Below are positions 36,466 to 43,859 of a stretch of DNA of 64,000 bases, piece by piece. The notes under the pieces are model-generated. The model was not told the DNA's origin. It saw nothing but the letters and a program-made list of their open reading frames with translations, and did no database searches. The DNA comes from Phytohabitans flavus (GTDB lineage Bacteria; Actinomycetota; Actinomycetes; Mycobacteriales; Micromonosporaceae), in contig NZ_AP022870.1 in assembly GCF_011764545.1 (NCBI RefSeq), positions 2,092,001 to 2,156,000 of the forward strand, given 5' to 3'. How positions within the stretch are numbered: the first letter of the stretch is position 1; each line of letters begins with the position of its first letter. The position numbers were made by a program, and so were the translations under genes.

Positions 36466-37217
36466 GCGTCCGGCTACACGATGACGACGTGATCGCCCGT
36501 CTGCGGGCCGGCGCCCCGGGCTACCCGGATGCCGGTCCCGACGCCGAGCGTACGCTCGCCGCCGCCCGACGAGCGCTGCGCCGCGGGCGGGGCAGGCGGG
36601 CGCTTGGCAGCGTGGCCGCGATCGCGGCCGTGCTCGTCGGACTCACCACGGCAGGCCCGATCGAGCTGCCCGGCTTCGACACCTCCGTCATCCCTGGCTG
36701 GCCCGACACCAATTCCCTCCCGAACCAGGGTGACCCGCCCGTGTACCCGCGCCAGCGGATGCTCCACGATGTCGCGGACTTGGAGCTTCAGGTGCTGCCG
36801 GTAGCCGAGAGTATGGCACTCACGATGTACATCGACGAGAGACCGGCGTGGGGTCGTCCGGGGTGCCGCGTGCTCACCTGGTCGCACGGAGGGTTCCGGG
36901 ACCGTGTCTCGAGTTGCGCGAATCCCGACGACCCGGAGCTGCCGTTCGACACCGACAGCGAGGCTGCGTTCACCCGGGTATCCGGCGCGGTCGCGCGCTC
37001 TGGTGTGGACGTGTACCGGATCGAGAAGGGTGGCTGGGGCCCTGGCACATCGTTCCACCTCCGCGACGGCTCCTGGAGGTGGAACTGGTACTACTCCTAC
37101 ATTCCCGACACTCCGGCCAACGCCCCAGAAGAGGAACGGACGCAGACAAGCATCGGCGTCAGGCGGCAGGTCCACATCAGCGGCAACTGGTGGTTCACGG
37201 TGGAGCCCGACGACTGA
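36462..37217 (+). CDS. Putative membrane-anchored partner of the ECF sigma factor
   Basis: A 251-residue protein: a cytoplasmic N-terminus of ~45 residues (DDDVIARLRAGAPGYPDAG), one transmembrane helix (ALGSVAAIAAVLVGLTTAG) and an external domain of about 180 residues with no recognised family. The start overlaps the sigma stop (ATGA), so it is co-translated. Position and topology suggest an anti-sigma factor or sensor, but no zinc-binding anti-sigma motif is seen. Two cysteines in the external part (GCRVLTW, SSCANP) might form a disulfide. Confidence 0.65.
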   Translation: MSVRLHDDDVIARLRAGAPGYPDAGPDAERTLAAARRALRRGRGRRALGSVAAIAAVLVGLTTAGPIELPGFDTSVIPGWPDTNSLPNQGDPPVYPRQRMLHDVADLELQVLPVAESMALTMYIDERPAWGRPGCRVLTWSHGGFRDRVSSCANPDDPELPFDTDSEAAFTRVSGAVARSGVDVYRIEKGGWGPGTSFHLRDGSWRWNWYYSYIPDTPANAPEEERTQTSIGVRRQVHISGNWWFTVEPDD

Positions 37218-37289
37218 TCCCTCGGGCGGGGGAGGAGGTTCCCGATCTGGTGGGAGGTGCTTGGGCGCGGACGCGGCGAGCGTGGACCC

Positions 37290-38315
37290 ATGACGAAATC
37301 CCATGTGGTCGCGGCCTGGGCGGCCCTCTACGGCACGCTCGCGCTGGTCTGGACCGCCACCGGCCGCGGCTTCCCGTTCGGCAGCAACGATCCGGCGGGC
37401 GGCGCCTCGTTGCTGCGCTGGCTGCCCGCGGACGCGGGGGCGCCACTCTTCGCCGTGGTGCTGCTCGGGACCGCGGTTGCGGCCTTGAGCTTGCCCACGA
37501 CATCCCCACGCGGTACCGCCCGCGTCGCGCTCCTCGCCGCCGGCTGGTCGGTGGTGGCGCTGCTGCTCCTCGTCGTACCGGACATGCGGCTGCTGGCCCG
37601 CGCCGGGTACGCGCCGATGCTCATCGTCGGCGCCCCGTTCGGCTGGCCGCCGGTGGACTACGCCGACGTCTTCACCTGGCAGGTCGTGAACATGGCGATC
37701 AGCGTGGCCGGCGGGCTGCTGCTGGCCCGGGCGCTGCTCGCCTGGCAGTTCCGTACCGCCGGCGCGTGTGTCTCCTGTGGACGCGGCGACGGCCCGGAAG
37801 GCGGGTGGGCCAGCGCGCGAAGTGCCGCCCGCTGGGGGCGCTGGGCCGCGTACACGGCGGCGGCGATCCCGGTCGTGTACGCGCTGACCCGCTTCGCCTG
37901 GCTGGCCGCTGTGCTGCTCGGCGTGATGGAGCTCGACCCGACTGTGTTCGACGACGACTCGGTGGTGTGGGCCGGTGCCGGGCTGGGCGCGTTCGGGTGC
38001 GTGGGGGCGGTGCTCACGCTCGGGCTGGTACAGCGGTGGGGCGAGGTCTTTCCACGCTGGATGGTCGGGCTCGCCGGCCGGCGGGTACCCGTCAAGCTCG
38101 CCACCGTGCCCGCGACGGTCGTGGCCGTCTTCGTCACCTCGGCGAGCCTGGGGATGTTTCCCTCCGGCGCTATGACGAAGCTGCTCGGCGGCGACGCGTG
38201 GCTGGTACTGCCGATGCTGCTCTGGCCACTGTGGGGGGTCGCGCTGGGCGCCGCGGCGCTCGCCTACCACCTGCGCCGCCGCGGCGCCTGCCACGCCTGC
38301 GGCGGCGCAGGCTAG
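37290..38315 (+). CDS. Multi-pass membrane protein of unknown function
   Basis: About 341 residues with some eight to nine hydrophobic helices. Two cysteine pairs occur on soluble parts: CVSCGRG in a loop near residue 165 and CHACGGAG at the C-terminus, which could bind metal or form disulfides together. No family recognised. ATG at 37290 is preferred over a GTG eleven codons earlier because the first helix starts right after it. It follows the sigma factor/partner pair by 72 bp and may belong to the same regulon. Confidence 0.65.
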   Translation: MTKSHVVAAWAALYGTLALVWTATGRGFPFGSNDPAGGASLLRWLPADAGAPLFAVVLLGTAVAALSLPTTSPRGTARVALLAAGWSVVALLLLVVPDMRLLARAGYAPMLIVGAPFGWPPVDYADVFTWQVVNMAISVAGGLLLARALLAWQFRTAGACVSCGRGDGPEGGWASARSAARWGRWAAYTAAAIPVVYALTRFAWLAAVLLGVMELDPTVFDDDSVVWAGAGLGAFGCVGAVLTLGLVQRWGEVFPRWMVGLAGRRVPVKLATVPATVVAVFVTSASLGMFPSGAMTKLLGGDAWLVLPMLLWPLWGVALGAAALAYHLRRRGACHACGGAG

Positions 38316-38541
38316 AGATCTTTCAGGGTCGGGGGCACATTCAAGTTCTTGAGACAAGCTATTTGCCCCGGTCCGTGTCAGTCGCTGACCGTATGCTCCC
38401 GCGGGCACCGCGCAGGTCGGCGGCTCGCTGGCGCTCGCCGAGATCCCCGACCCGCGCTGCCAGGTCCGCGGTCCAAGCCCCACCCGGGTCCCCGCGACCT
38501 GTCGTCAGACGAGGGGTAAGAGGTGGGTGCGCATGCGCCTT

Positions 38542-38639
38542 CGCTCTCGCTGGTGATCGTTCGCCCGATACCTACACGACACGCCGACTGCGGCGCGGAT
38601 TCTGGGCGAACGATCACCAGAGCCCTCGCGGCGAGAGCG
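38542..38639. repeat. Interrupted long hairpin
   Basis: Perfect 17-bp arms CTGGTGATCGTTCGCCC (38550-38566) and its complement (38604-38620) around 37 bases. Outside these, CGCTCTCG and CGAGAGCG extend the stem after a short mismatch. No T run. Located in the 1-kb non-coding stretch. Confidence 0.85.
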
Positions 38640-39005
38640 GCTCGTCGGGGGTTTGGGAAGACTTATTGCTGCCAGGGCAACCACAAGTCCTCACAAAGAA
38701 GGCCCTTCGAGGGCGAGACCGCCCTCGTCGCCCAGCAACATCGATCGCTATGTCTGAAATCTGGGGTAGGGCGACCAGCCCTGACTCCCTAGGCCTCAAG
38801 CCAGGCGGCCAGGGCGTCCAGATCCGCAGAGGAAACTGTGGACAGACTCAATGACCCTGACCCCGAAGGCTCTATCGAGTGGCCGCGCCGGAGATCAGTG
38901 GCGGCCTTGCCGCCGGATGGGCCCGCTGTCCTGAGTGATGCTGGTCCCGCAGCGACCGCGCAGACTCGCTTCCGTGATCGGCGCGGTCGGGCTGGTGTGC
39001 GTGAG

Positions 39006-39055
39006 AGATCGTGGTATCGAACTGCCCCTGCAGGGGCAGTTCGATACCACGATCT
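39006..39055. repeat. Perfect 50-bp palindrome
   Basis: Two 25-bp arms meet with no spacer: AGATCGTGGTATCGAAC... reads identically on the opposite strand to position 39055, with CCCCTG/CAGGGG at the centre. The GATCGTGGT end is shared with the nested repeat at 19731 and a degenerate relative near 45935-45980. Loopless perfect palindromes of this size are unusual because they are genetically unstable. Confidence 0.92.
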
Positions 39056-39232
39056 GCCAGACGGCGTCCGTCGTAGCGTCGGTCAAGGCAAAGCGAGCGC
39101 CCTTTGGGCGTGTGTCTGTCTTGGATGGACCTGCGCTCAACCGCCGAGCTAGGTCACGGTTGAGCTTGGACCGCGGACCTGGCGGCGAGGGTCGCGGTCG
39201 GACCGACCGCGACCCGGGGTGAGCTTGGCCAA

Positions 39233-39294
39233 CCGCGGAGGGTGAGGCCGCGGGAGCGACGGGTCTGGACCACGGCGGGCGTCGCGGTAGCTCA
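39233..39294 (-). repeat. Dispersed GC-rich intergenic repeat, copy 3
   Basis: Most diverged copy of the six: on the minus strand TGAGCTACCGCGACGCC, then GTGGTCCAGACC in the core instead of the palindromic GGTCCGGACC, ending CTCACCCTCCGCG. It lies about 65 bp past the stop of the GH43 gene. Confidence 0.75.
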
Positions 39295-39359
39295 ATCTCC
39301 TTAGTTTTGGATCTTTGTCCGCGACATGACGCCGAGCCACCCCAACCTCCACAAGCTCG

Positions 39360-40834
39360 CTAGAGGCTCGCGTCGCCGTTTGGTTCGTAGGCCAGCCAGT
39401 CGAAGCGGACCGTGCCGGAGATCGCGTACATGCCGATGACCCGGCCGGTGAAGCCGCCGGCGACCTGAGTGGACAGGTACCGGCCGTCGAGCTCGTCGAT
39501 CACCACGAACTGGCCGGTCGGTGTCTCGTAGCCGAGGCGCACCACGTCCGGCTCCTGCCTCGGATGGTCGGGGCTGGGGCCGGACGGCTGGGTCTCGATC
39601 CGCAGCACGACCGGGCCGTCCGGTACCGGGCGGGCGGAGCGCCAGTGCTCCAGCGCGCCGATCCGGGCCCGTACACCGATCTCGCCGCCGCCCGCCTCGA
39701 CCTCGTAGTGGTGCTGGTCGTCGAGGCGTACCGCCAGGCCGCCGTGCCCCTCCGACGCGTCCACGAGCGCGCGGACCCGGCAGGAGTGGTGCTGCTGGCG
39801 GCGGCCGACGAAGGACACGGACGGGTCGTCCAGCGAACCGTCCTGCGCGTGCAGGGTGAGCCAGCCGGGGCGGTCCTTGAGCGACCACGCGTGCGCCGGG
39901 CGGGCCCGGACCGAGATCCAGCACGAGCGCAGGTCGACGCCGTCGAAGTCGTCGCGGGCCGGCGGTACCGGCACCGGTTGCGGCGGGAGCCCGAACCGCA
40001 TGCGGGTGTCCACCTCGCCGACGACCGGCCAGCCGTCGACCCAGGTGACCGGCGCGACGAACGTCTCGCGGCCGAGCACGTGCCAGCCCGGCGACCCGCC
40101 GCGCGGGCGGGTACCGAGGAAGACCATCCACCACGAGCCGTCCGCCGCCCGGACCAGGTCGCCGTGCCCGGTGTTCTGGATCGGATGGTCGGTGCTGCGG
40201 TGGCTGAGGATCGGGTTGTCCGGGCACGGCTCGAACGGGCCGTCCGGCGCCGGGCCGCGGGCCACCGAGATGCCGTGGCCGGCGTCGGTGCCGCCCTCGG
40301 CGATGAGCAGGTACCAGGTGCCGTCCACTTCGTACAGGTGCGGCGCCTCGGGCCACTGCGCGCCCGGCGTACCCGACCAGATCTTGCGGGGTTTCTCCAG
40401 CGCGGCGCCGGTCGCGAGATCGACCCGGACCTGCCGGATGCCCGCGTACGTGCACCAGGCGGTGCCGTCCGCATCCCAGGCCAGGTCCGGGTCGATCCCC
40501 ACGTCCGGCAACCAGACCGGGTCGGACCACGGGCCGGCCGGGTCGGTGCTCGTCACGACCATCGTGCCGGCGTGCGGCACGACCGAGGTGACGAGGTGGA
40601 AGCGCCCGTCGTGGTGGCGGAGCGTGGGCGCGTACACGCCGCCCGAGGAGGGTGTGCTGGGCGGCAGGTCGAGCTGGGTCGTGCGGTCCAGCGCGTTGCC
40701 GATCTGCTCCCAGTGGACGAGGTCCTGGCTGCGGAATACCGGTACGCCGGGGAAATACTCGAAGCTGGAGCAGGCGAGGTAGTAGTGCCCCCGACCCGGC
40801 AGATGCTCGGGTCGGGGTGCATACCGGGGATCAC
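39360..40834 (-). CDS. GH43-family glycosidase, probable beta-xylosidase/arabinofuranosidase (frameshifted)
   Basis: About 491 residues after adding one base to the run at 40788-40792, which restores the start VIPGMHPDPSICRVGG followed by HYYLACSSFEYFPGVP. The five-bladed propeller shows the catalytic base Asp in HPDPS and the acid Glu in WPEAPHLYEVDGTWYLL; GHGDLVRAADGSWWMVFLG is also typical. The last ~200 residues form the beta-sandwich domain of xylosidase-type GH43 enzymes. No signal peptide, so it acts on imported oligosaccharides. The start is uncertain because GGGAGG lies ~30 bases before the GTG. Next to a GH10 endoxylanase and LacI regulator. Confidence 0.85.
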
Positions 40835-40929
40835 GGGGTTGGCGAAGGTGCCGATCGGATCCTCCCGTCCGGTGCGTCACGCGGCACCCCGTGGGGTGGG
40901 TGCCTCCCGCTAGTCTGGCCTGCCGGCTT

Positions 40930-42048
40930 TCACCCGGCCAAGGCCAGGGTCTCCTTTACCGCCTGGTAGGCCGGCTTTTGGCCGAAGTTCTCGTCCAGCA
41001 GGTTGGCCGCGCCCTGGCCGGTGAAGAAGCCCGGTACCCAGGAGTACTTGTCGGTGAAACCCCAGACGGTGAACGACGTGCACTTCTTGGCCAGCAGGCA
41101 GGCGCGCAGCAGGATGCTGTACCCGTTCGCCTGGGCGTGCAGCTTGGGGTTGTCCGCCGGCATGAGCATCCGGACGTCGACCTCGGTGAACGAGGTCTCC
41201 AGGCCGAGCGCCTCGAAGCGCTGGACGTTCTGAAGGGCGCGGCCGTCGAAGCCGAACTGCACGCCGAGGTGGCCCTGCATGCCGAAGCCGTGGATCGGCA
41301 CCCGGTCCGCCTTCAGCTGCTTGACGAGCTCGTAGTACGCGTCGGCCTTCGCGTTCAGACCCTCCACGTTGTAGTCGTTGATGTACAACTTGGCCTTCGG
41401 GTCGGCCTGGTGGGCCCAGCGGAAGACGTCGGCGATGTAGCCGGGGCCGAGCTTCTGGAGCCAGATCGTGTCGCGGAGCTGGCCATTGTCGTCGATCACC
41501 TCGTTGGCGACGTCCCACTGGTAGATCTTGCCGCGGAAGTGGCCGGCGACGTCGAACACGTGCTGCTTGAGCAGCTGCCGCAGCTCGGCCGAGTCGATGT
41601 CGCCGGAGGCGACGCCCTCGGTGAGCCAGCCGGGGAGCTGGCTGTGCCACAGCAGCGTGTGCCCGCGCACGCTCTGCCCGTTCGCCTTGGCGAACGCGAC
41701 GAGCTGGTCGGCCGGGCCGAAGTTCAGCACGCCCCGGGTGGGCTCGATCTCCGACCACTTCATGACGTTCTCGGCGGTCACACTGTTGAACTCCGCCGCC
41801 ACCCGGTCCTTGTAGGTGGCGTCGTTGTTGAGGGCCGACATGTCGACGGCCGTACCGATCTTCAGCCCGGCGCGCTTGGCGAGCGCGCGGAGGGTGTCGG
41901 CGTTGCCACCCTGGACGGCAGCGTCTTGCCCGGCCGCGGCGACGGGAGCGACCGAAGCGACGGGAGCGGCCGGCGCACCCGTCGCGTTGAGGGAGACGAG
42001 GACGGCCGCGGCCACGGCGGCGCCGGCGACCACGCGAGTCACCTTCAT
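40930..42048 (-). CDS. Secreted GH10 endo-1,4-beta-xylanase
   Basis: A 372-residue exported xylanase. Signal peptide (residues 1-~38, ending near PVASVAPVAAAG) and a complete GH10 barrel: NSVTAENVMKWSEIEPTRG, GHTLLWHSQLPGW, acid/base Glu in WDVANEVIDD and nucleophile Glu in TSFTEVDVRM, then FTVWGFTDKYSWVPGF. No carbohydrate-binding module is attached, so it likely attacks soluble or accessible xylan. ATG at 42048 follows AAAGGGAT. Its upstream region shares palindromes with the LacI gene it faces, pointing to repression by that protein until xylo-oligosaccharides appear. Confidence 0.95.
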   Translation of the reverse strand: MKVTRVVAGAAVAAAVLVSLNATGAPAAPVASVAPVAAAGQDAAVQGGNADTLRALAKRAGLKIGTAVDMSALNNDATYKDRVAAEFNSVTAENVMKWSEIEPTRGVLNFGPADQLVAFAKANGQSVRGHTLLWHSQLPGWLTEGVASGDIDSAELRQLLKQHVFDVAGHFRGKIYQWDVANEVIDDNGQLRDTIWLQKLGPGYIADVFRWAHQADPKAKLYINDYNVEGLNAKADAYYELVKQLKADRVPIHGFGMQGHLGVQFGFDGRALQNVQRFEALGLETSFTEVDVRMLMPADNPKLHAQANGYSILLRACLLAKKCTSFTVWGFTDKYSWVPGFFTGQGAANLLDENFGQKPAYQAVKETLALAG

Positions 42049-42069
42049 AGATATCCCTTTCGGAGTAAG

Positions 42070-42199
42070 CTTCCGGAACACTTCCGTAACTTGTTCGGAA
42101 CGCTATGCGCGTCGATGCGGGTCGTCAAGCCCTGGAAGTGCGGCAAGATAGGCTTCGGAAGGCTTCCGGAGGGTCGGATTCGGCTCGGAAGTGTTTCGG
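42070..42199. promoter_or_regulatory. LacI-type operators between xylanase and LacI genes
   Basis: Within the 187-bp divergent gap: CTTCCGGAACACTTCCG (42070-42086), CTTCGGAAGGCTTCCGGAG near 42153-42171, and CGGAAGTGTTTCGG (42186-42199). The common CGGAAnTGTTnCGG-like theme also occurs before the GH3/ABC genes (29821-29847). Position before both starts suits autoregulation plus xylanase control. Confidence 0.6.
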
Positions 42200-42235
42200 T
42201 CGTACGCTGGCCTCCTTGAGACGAAGGAGCGGAAC

Positions 42236-43249
42236 GTGACGGTCGACGAGGGGCGCAGGATCACCATTACGGCGATCGCGCGCGAGGCCGGCGTATCGGT
42301 GCCGACCGTCTCGCGCGTGCTCAACGGGCGCTCGGACGTGGCGCCGCAGACCCGCGAGCGGGTCGAGGAGCTGCTGCGCCGGCATGGGTACCGGCGGCGC
42401 GCGGCCCGCCCCAGGGTCAGCGCGAGCCTGATCGACCTGGTCTTCAACGACCTGGACAGCCCATGGGCCGTGGAGATCATCCGCGGCGTGGAGGACGTGG
42501 CGCACGGGGCCGGCGTGGGCACCGTGGTCTCCGCGATCCACCGGCGCACCGCCTCCACCCGGCAGTGGCTGCAAAACCTGCGTACGCGGGCCACGGACGG
42601 CGTGGTGCTGGTCGCCAGCGACCTGGCCCCGCCGGTGCACGCCGAGCTGCGCCGGCTCAACGTGCCGATGGTGCTCGTCGACCCGGGTGGCGTGCCGACC
42701 CTCGACATTCCGACGATCGGCGCCACCAACTGGACCGGCGGGCTGCGCGCCACCGAGCACCTGATCTCGCTCGGCCACGAGCGGATCGGGTTCATCGCCG
42801 GCAGCCCGCAGCTGCTGTGCAGCCGCGCCCGCCTCGACGGCTACCGGGCCGCGCTGGAGGCGGCCGGCTTGCCGATGCACGAGGAGCTGATCCAGCCCGG
42901 CGACTTCTACCACGAGTCCGGCCTGGAGGGGACCAAGGCGCTGCTCGCGCTCGACAAGCCGCCGACCGCGATCTTCGCGTCCAGCGACCAGATGGCGTTC
43001 GGGGCGTACGAGGCGGTGCGGCAGCGCGGCCTGCGGGTGCCCGACGACGTGAGCGTGGTGGGCTTCGACGACCTGCCCGAGGCGCGCTGGTCCTCGCCGC
43101 CGCTGACCACGATCCGGCAGCCGCTCGCCGAGATGGGGCTGCTGGCGGCGCGTACCGTGCTGCGGCTGGCCCAGGGCGAGGCGGTGGAGACCCCGCGGGT
43201 CGAGCTGGCGACCGACCTCGTCGTGCGGGACAGCACCAAGGCCCGATAA
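42236..43249 (+). CDS. LacI-family transcriptional regulator
   Basis: A 337-residue repressor. DNA-binding domain: ITITAIAREAGVSVPTVSRVLNGRSDVAPQTRERV with the YRRR hinge; then the periplasmic-binding-like sensor domain with LIDLVFNDLDSPWAVEIIRG, SDQMAFGAYEAVRQRG and VVGFDDLPEARWSSPPLTTI. The GTG at 42236 has AGGAG upstream. Divergent from the GH10 xylanase, so xylo-oligosaccharide or xylose-type inducers are likely. Candidate targets, judged by shared palindromes, are itself, GH10 and the GH3/ABC locus. Confidence 0.93.
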   Translation: MTVDEGRRITITAIAREAGVSVPTVSRVLNGRSDVAPQTRERVEELLRRHGYRRRAARPRVSASLIDLVFNDLDSPWAVEIIRGVEDVAHGAGVGTVVSAIHRRTASTRQWLQNLRTRATDGVVLVASDLAPPVHAELRRLNVPMVLVDPGGVPTLDIPTIGATNWTGGLRATEHLISLGHERIGFIAGSPQLLCSRARLDGYRAALEAAGLPMHEELIQPGDFYHESGLEGTKALLALDKPPTAIFASSDQMAFGAYEAVRQRGLRVPDDVSVVGFDDLPEARWSSPPLTTIRQPLAEMGLLAARTVLRLAQGEAVETPRVELATDLVVRDSTKAR

Positions 43250-43362
43250 GTTCCGGATCGGGCCGGCTTTTCGGTGCCCGGCCGCTCTGTTCCGATACGT
43301 GCCGGGCAACTTCCGGGAGATTTCCGGTAGGCATTGACGGGCGCTGGTGGGCAATCGATACT

Positions 43363-43376
43363 TGGGAACGCTTCCA
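43363..43376. promoter_or_regulatory. Candidate LacI-family operator upstream of the repeat-protein operon
   Basis: TGGGAACGCTTCCA is a near-perfect palindrome matching the TGGGA(n)CGCTCCCA type bound by actinobacterial sugar repressors such as CebR. It lies 156 bp before the repeat-protein start and after the LacI gene, among several TTCCGG boxes (43248-43330). Control of the downstream operon is inferred from position only. Confidence 0.45.
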
Positions 43377-43416
43377 TTGATAGTGGTAAGCGACCTGGGC
43401 TTAGCCCTCGTTGACC

Positions 43417-43462
43417 GGGCACAGCGCGACAGACTGCCCAGCTGCCGCGCTGTGCCCCTTTT
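43417..43462 (+). terminator. Strong hairpin between LacI gene and repeat-protein gene
   Basis: Perfect 12-bp arms GGGCACAGCGCG (43417-43428) and CGCGCTGTGCCC (43446-43457), 17-base loop, then CTTTT. Either the LacI terminator, though 170 bp past its stop, or an attenuator-like element in the leader of the following operon. Confidence 0.6.
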
Positions 43463-43532
43463 GGCGTTAGAAGTGCGTGTCTCCGGGTACTTCGGGGCCC
43501 GGCACGAGGGTGACACGACAGAGGGGGCACCG

Positions 43533-43859
43533 ATGCGACTCGACGAGAACGACATCAACACCAGCGGCGGCCGCGGCGAAGGTCCGGCCGACGGTGGCGC
43601 GAACCCGATGGGCCGGGACGGCGGCGCCGACGGCAGCGCCCTCGCCGAAGGCCCCGCGGACGGCGGTGCCAACCCGATGGGCCGGGACGGTGGTGCGGAC
43701 GGTAACGCCAGCGGCGAGGGTCCGGCCGACGGTGGCGCGAACCCGATGGGCCGGGACGGTGGCGCCGACGGCAGCGCCGCCGCCGAAGGCCCCGCGGACG
43801 GTGGCGCCAACCCGGCCGGTCACGACGGCGGTGCCGACGGCAGCGCGACAAGGTCCTGA
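43533..43859 (+). CDS. Four-repeat small protein, candidate multi-core substrate of the adjacent oxygenase
   Basis: A 108-residue, Cys-free, Gly/Ala/Asp-rich protein. After a 15-residue N-terminus (MRLDENDINTSGGRG) come four 23-residue repeats at 43578, 43647, 43716 and 43785 with the core EGPADGGANPMGRDGGADG and a variable 4-residue spacer. Repeats 1 and 2 differ at ten synonymous positions over the 19-residue core and at no amino acid, so the protein sequence is under selection. The fourth repeat has M to A and R to H. ATG follows GAGGGGG. The stop overlaps the start of a JmjC/cupin oxygenase (TGATG). No family recognised; a leader-plus-repeats precursor peptide or a hydroxylated repeat protein are the leading ideas. 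Confidence 0.8.
   Translation: MRLDENDINTSGGRGEGPADGGANPMGRDGGADGSALAEGPADGGANPMGRDGGADGNASGEGPADGGANPMGRDGGADGSAAAEGPADGGANPAGHDGGADGSATRS
43578..43856 (+). repeat. Four tandem 69-bp coding repeats
   Basis: Units 43578-43646, 43647-43715, 43716-43784 and 43785-43856, the last with one extra codon. Units 1 and 3 are the most similar; 2 and 4 share GGCCCCGCGGACGG at the start, an alternating pattern suggesting duplication of a two-unit block. Differences within cores are mostly third-position. Confidence 0.9.

Larger units (their letters stand above)
38316..39232. other. Long non-coding interval with palindromes
   Basis: About 0.9 kb without a credible gene. The minus strand near 38787-38830 reads SADLDALAAWLEA then stop, perhaps the end of a lost gene, but nothing extends it convincingly. 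Two strong palindromes are listed separately. A GATCGGCGCG sequence near 38977 echoes the outer arms of other repeats in this window. Confidence 0.55.

Noticed and set aside
38523..39222. Short frames in the 38.3-39.3 kb gap as genes
   Set aside because: They run through perfect palindromes, lack ribosome sites and have no homology-like motifs.
43578..43856. Tandem 69-bp repeats as a CRISPR-like or minisatellite array
   Set aside because: Repeats are directly adjacent with no unique spacers, stay in frame, and vary mainly at third codon positions, so they are coding repeats.
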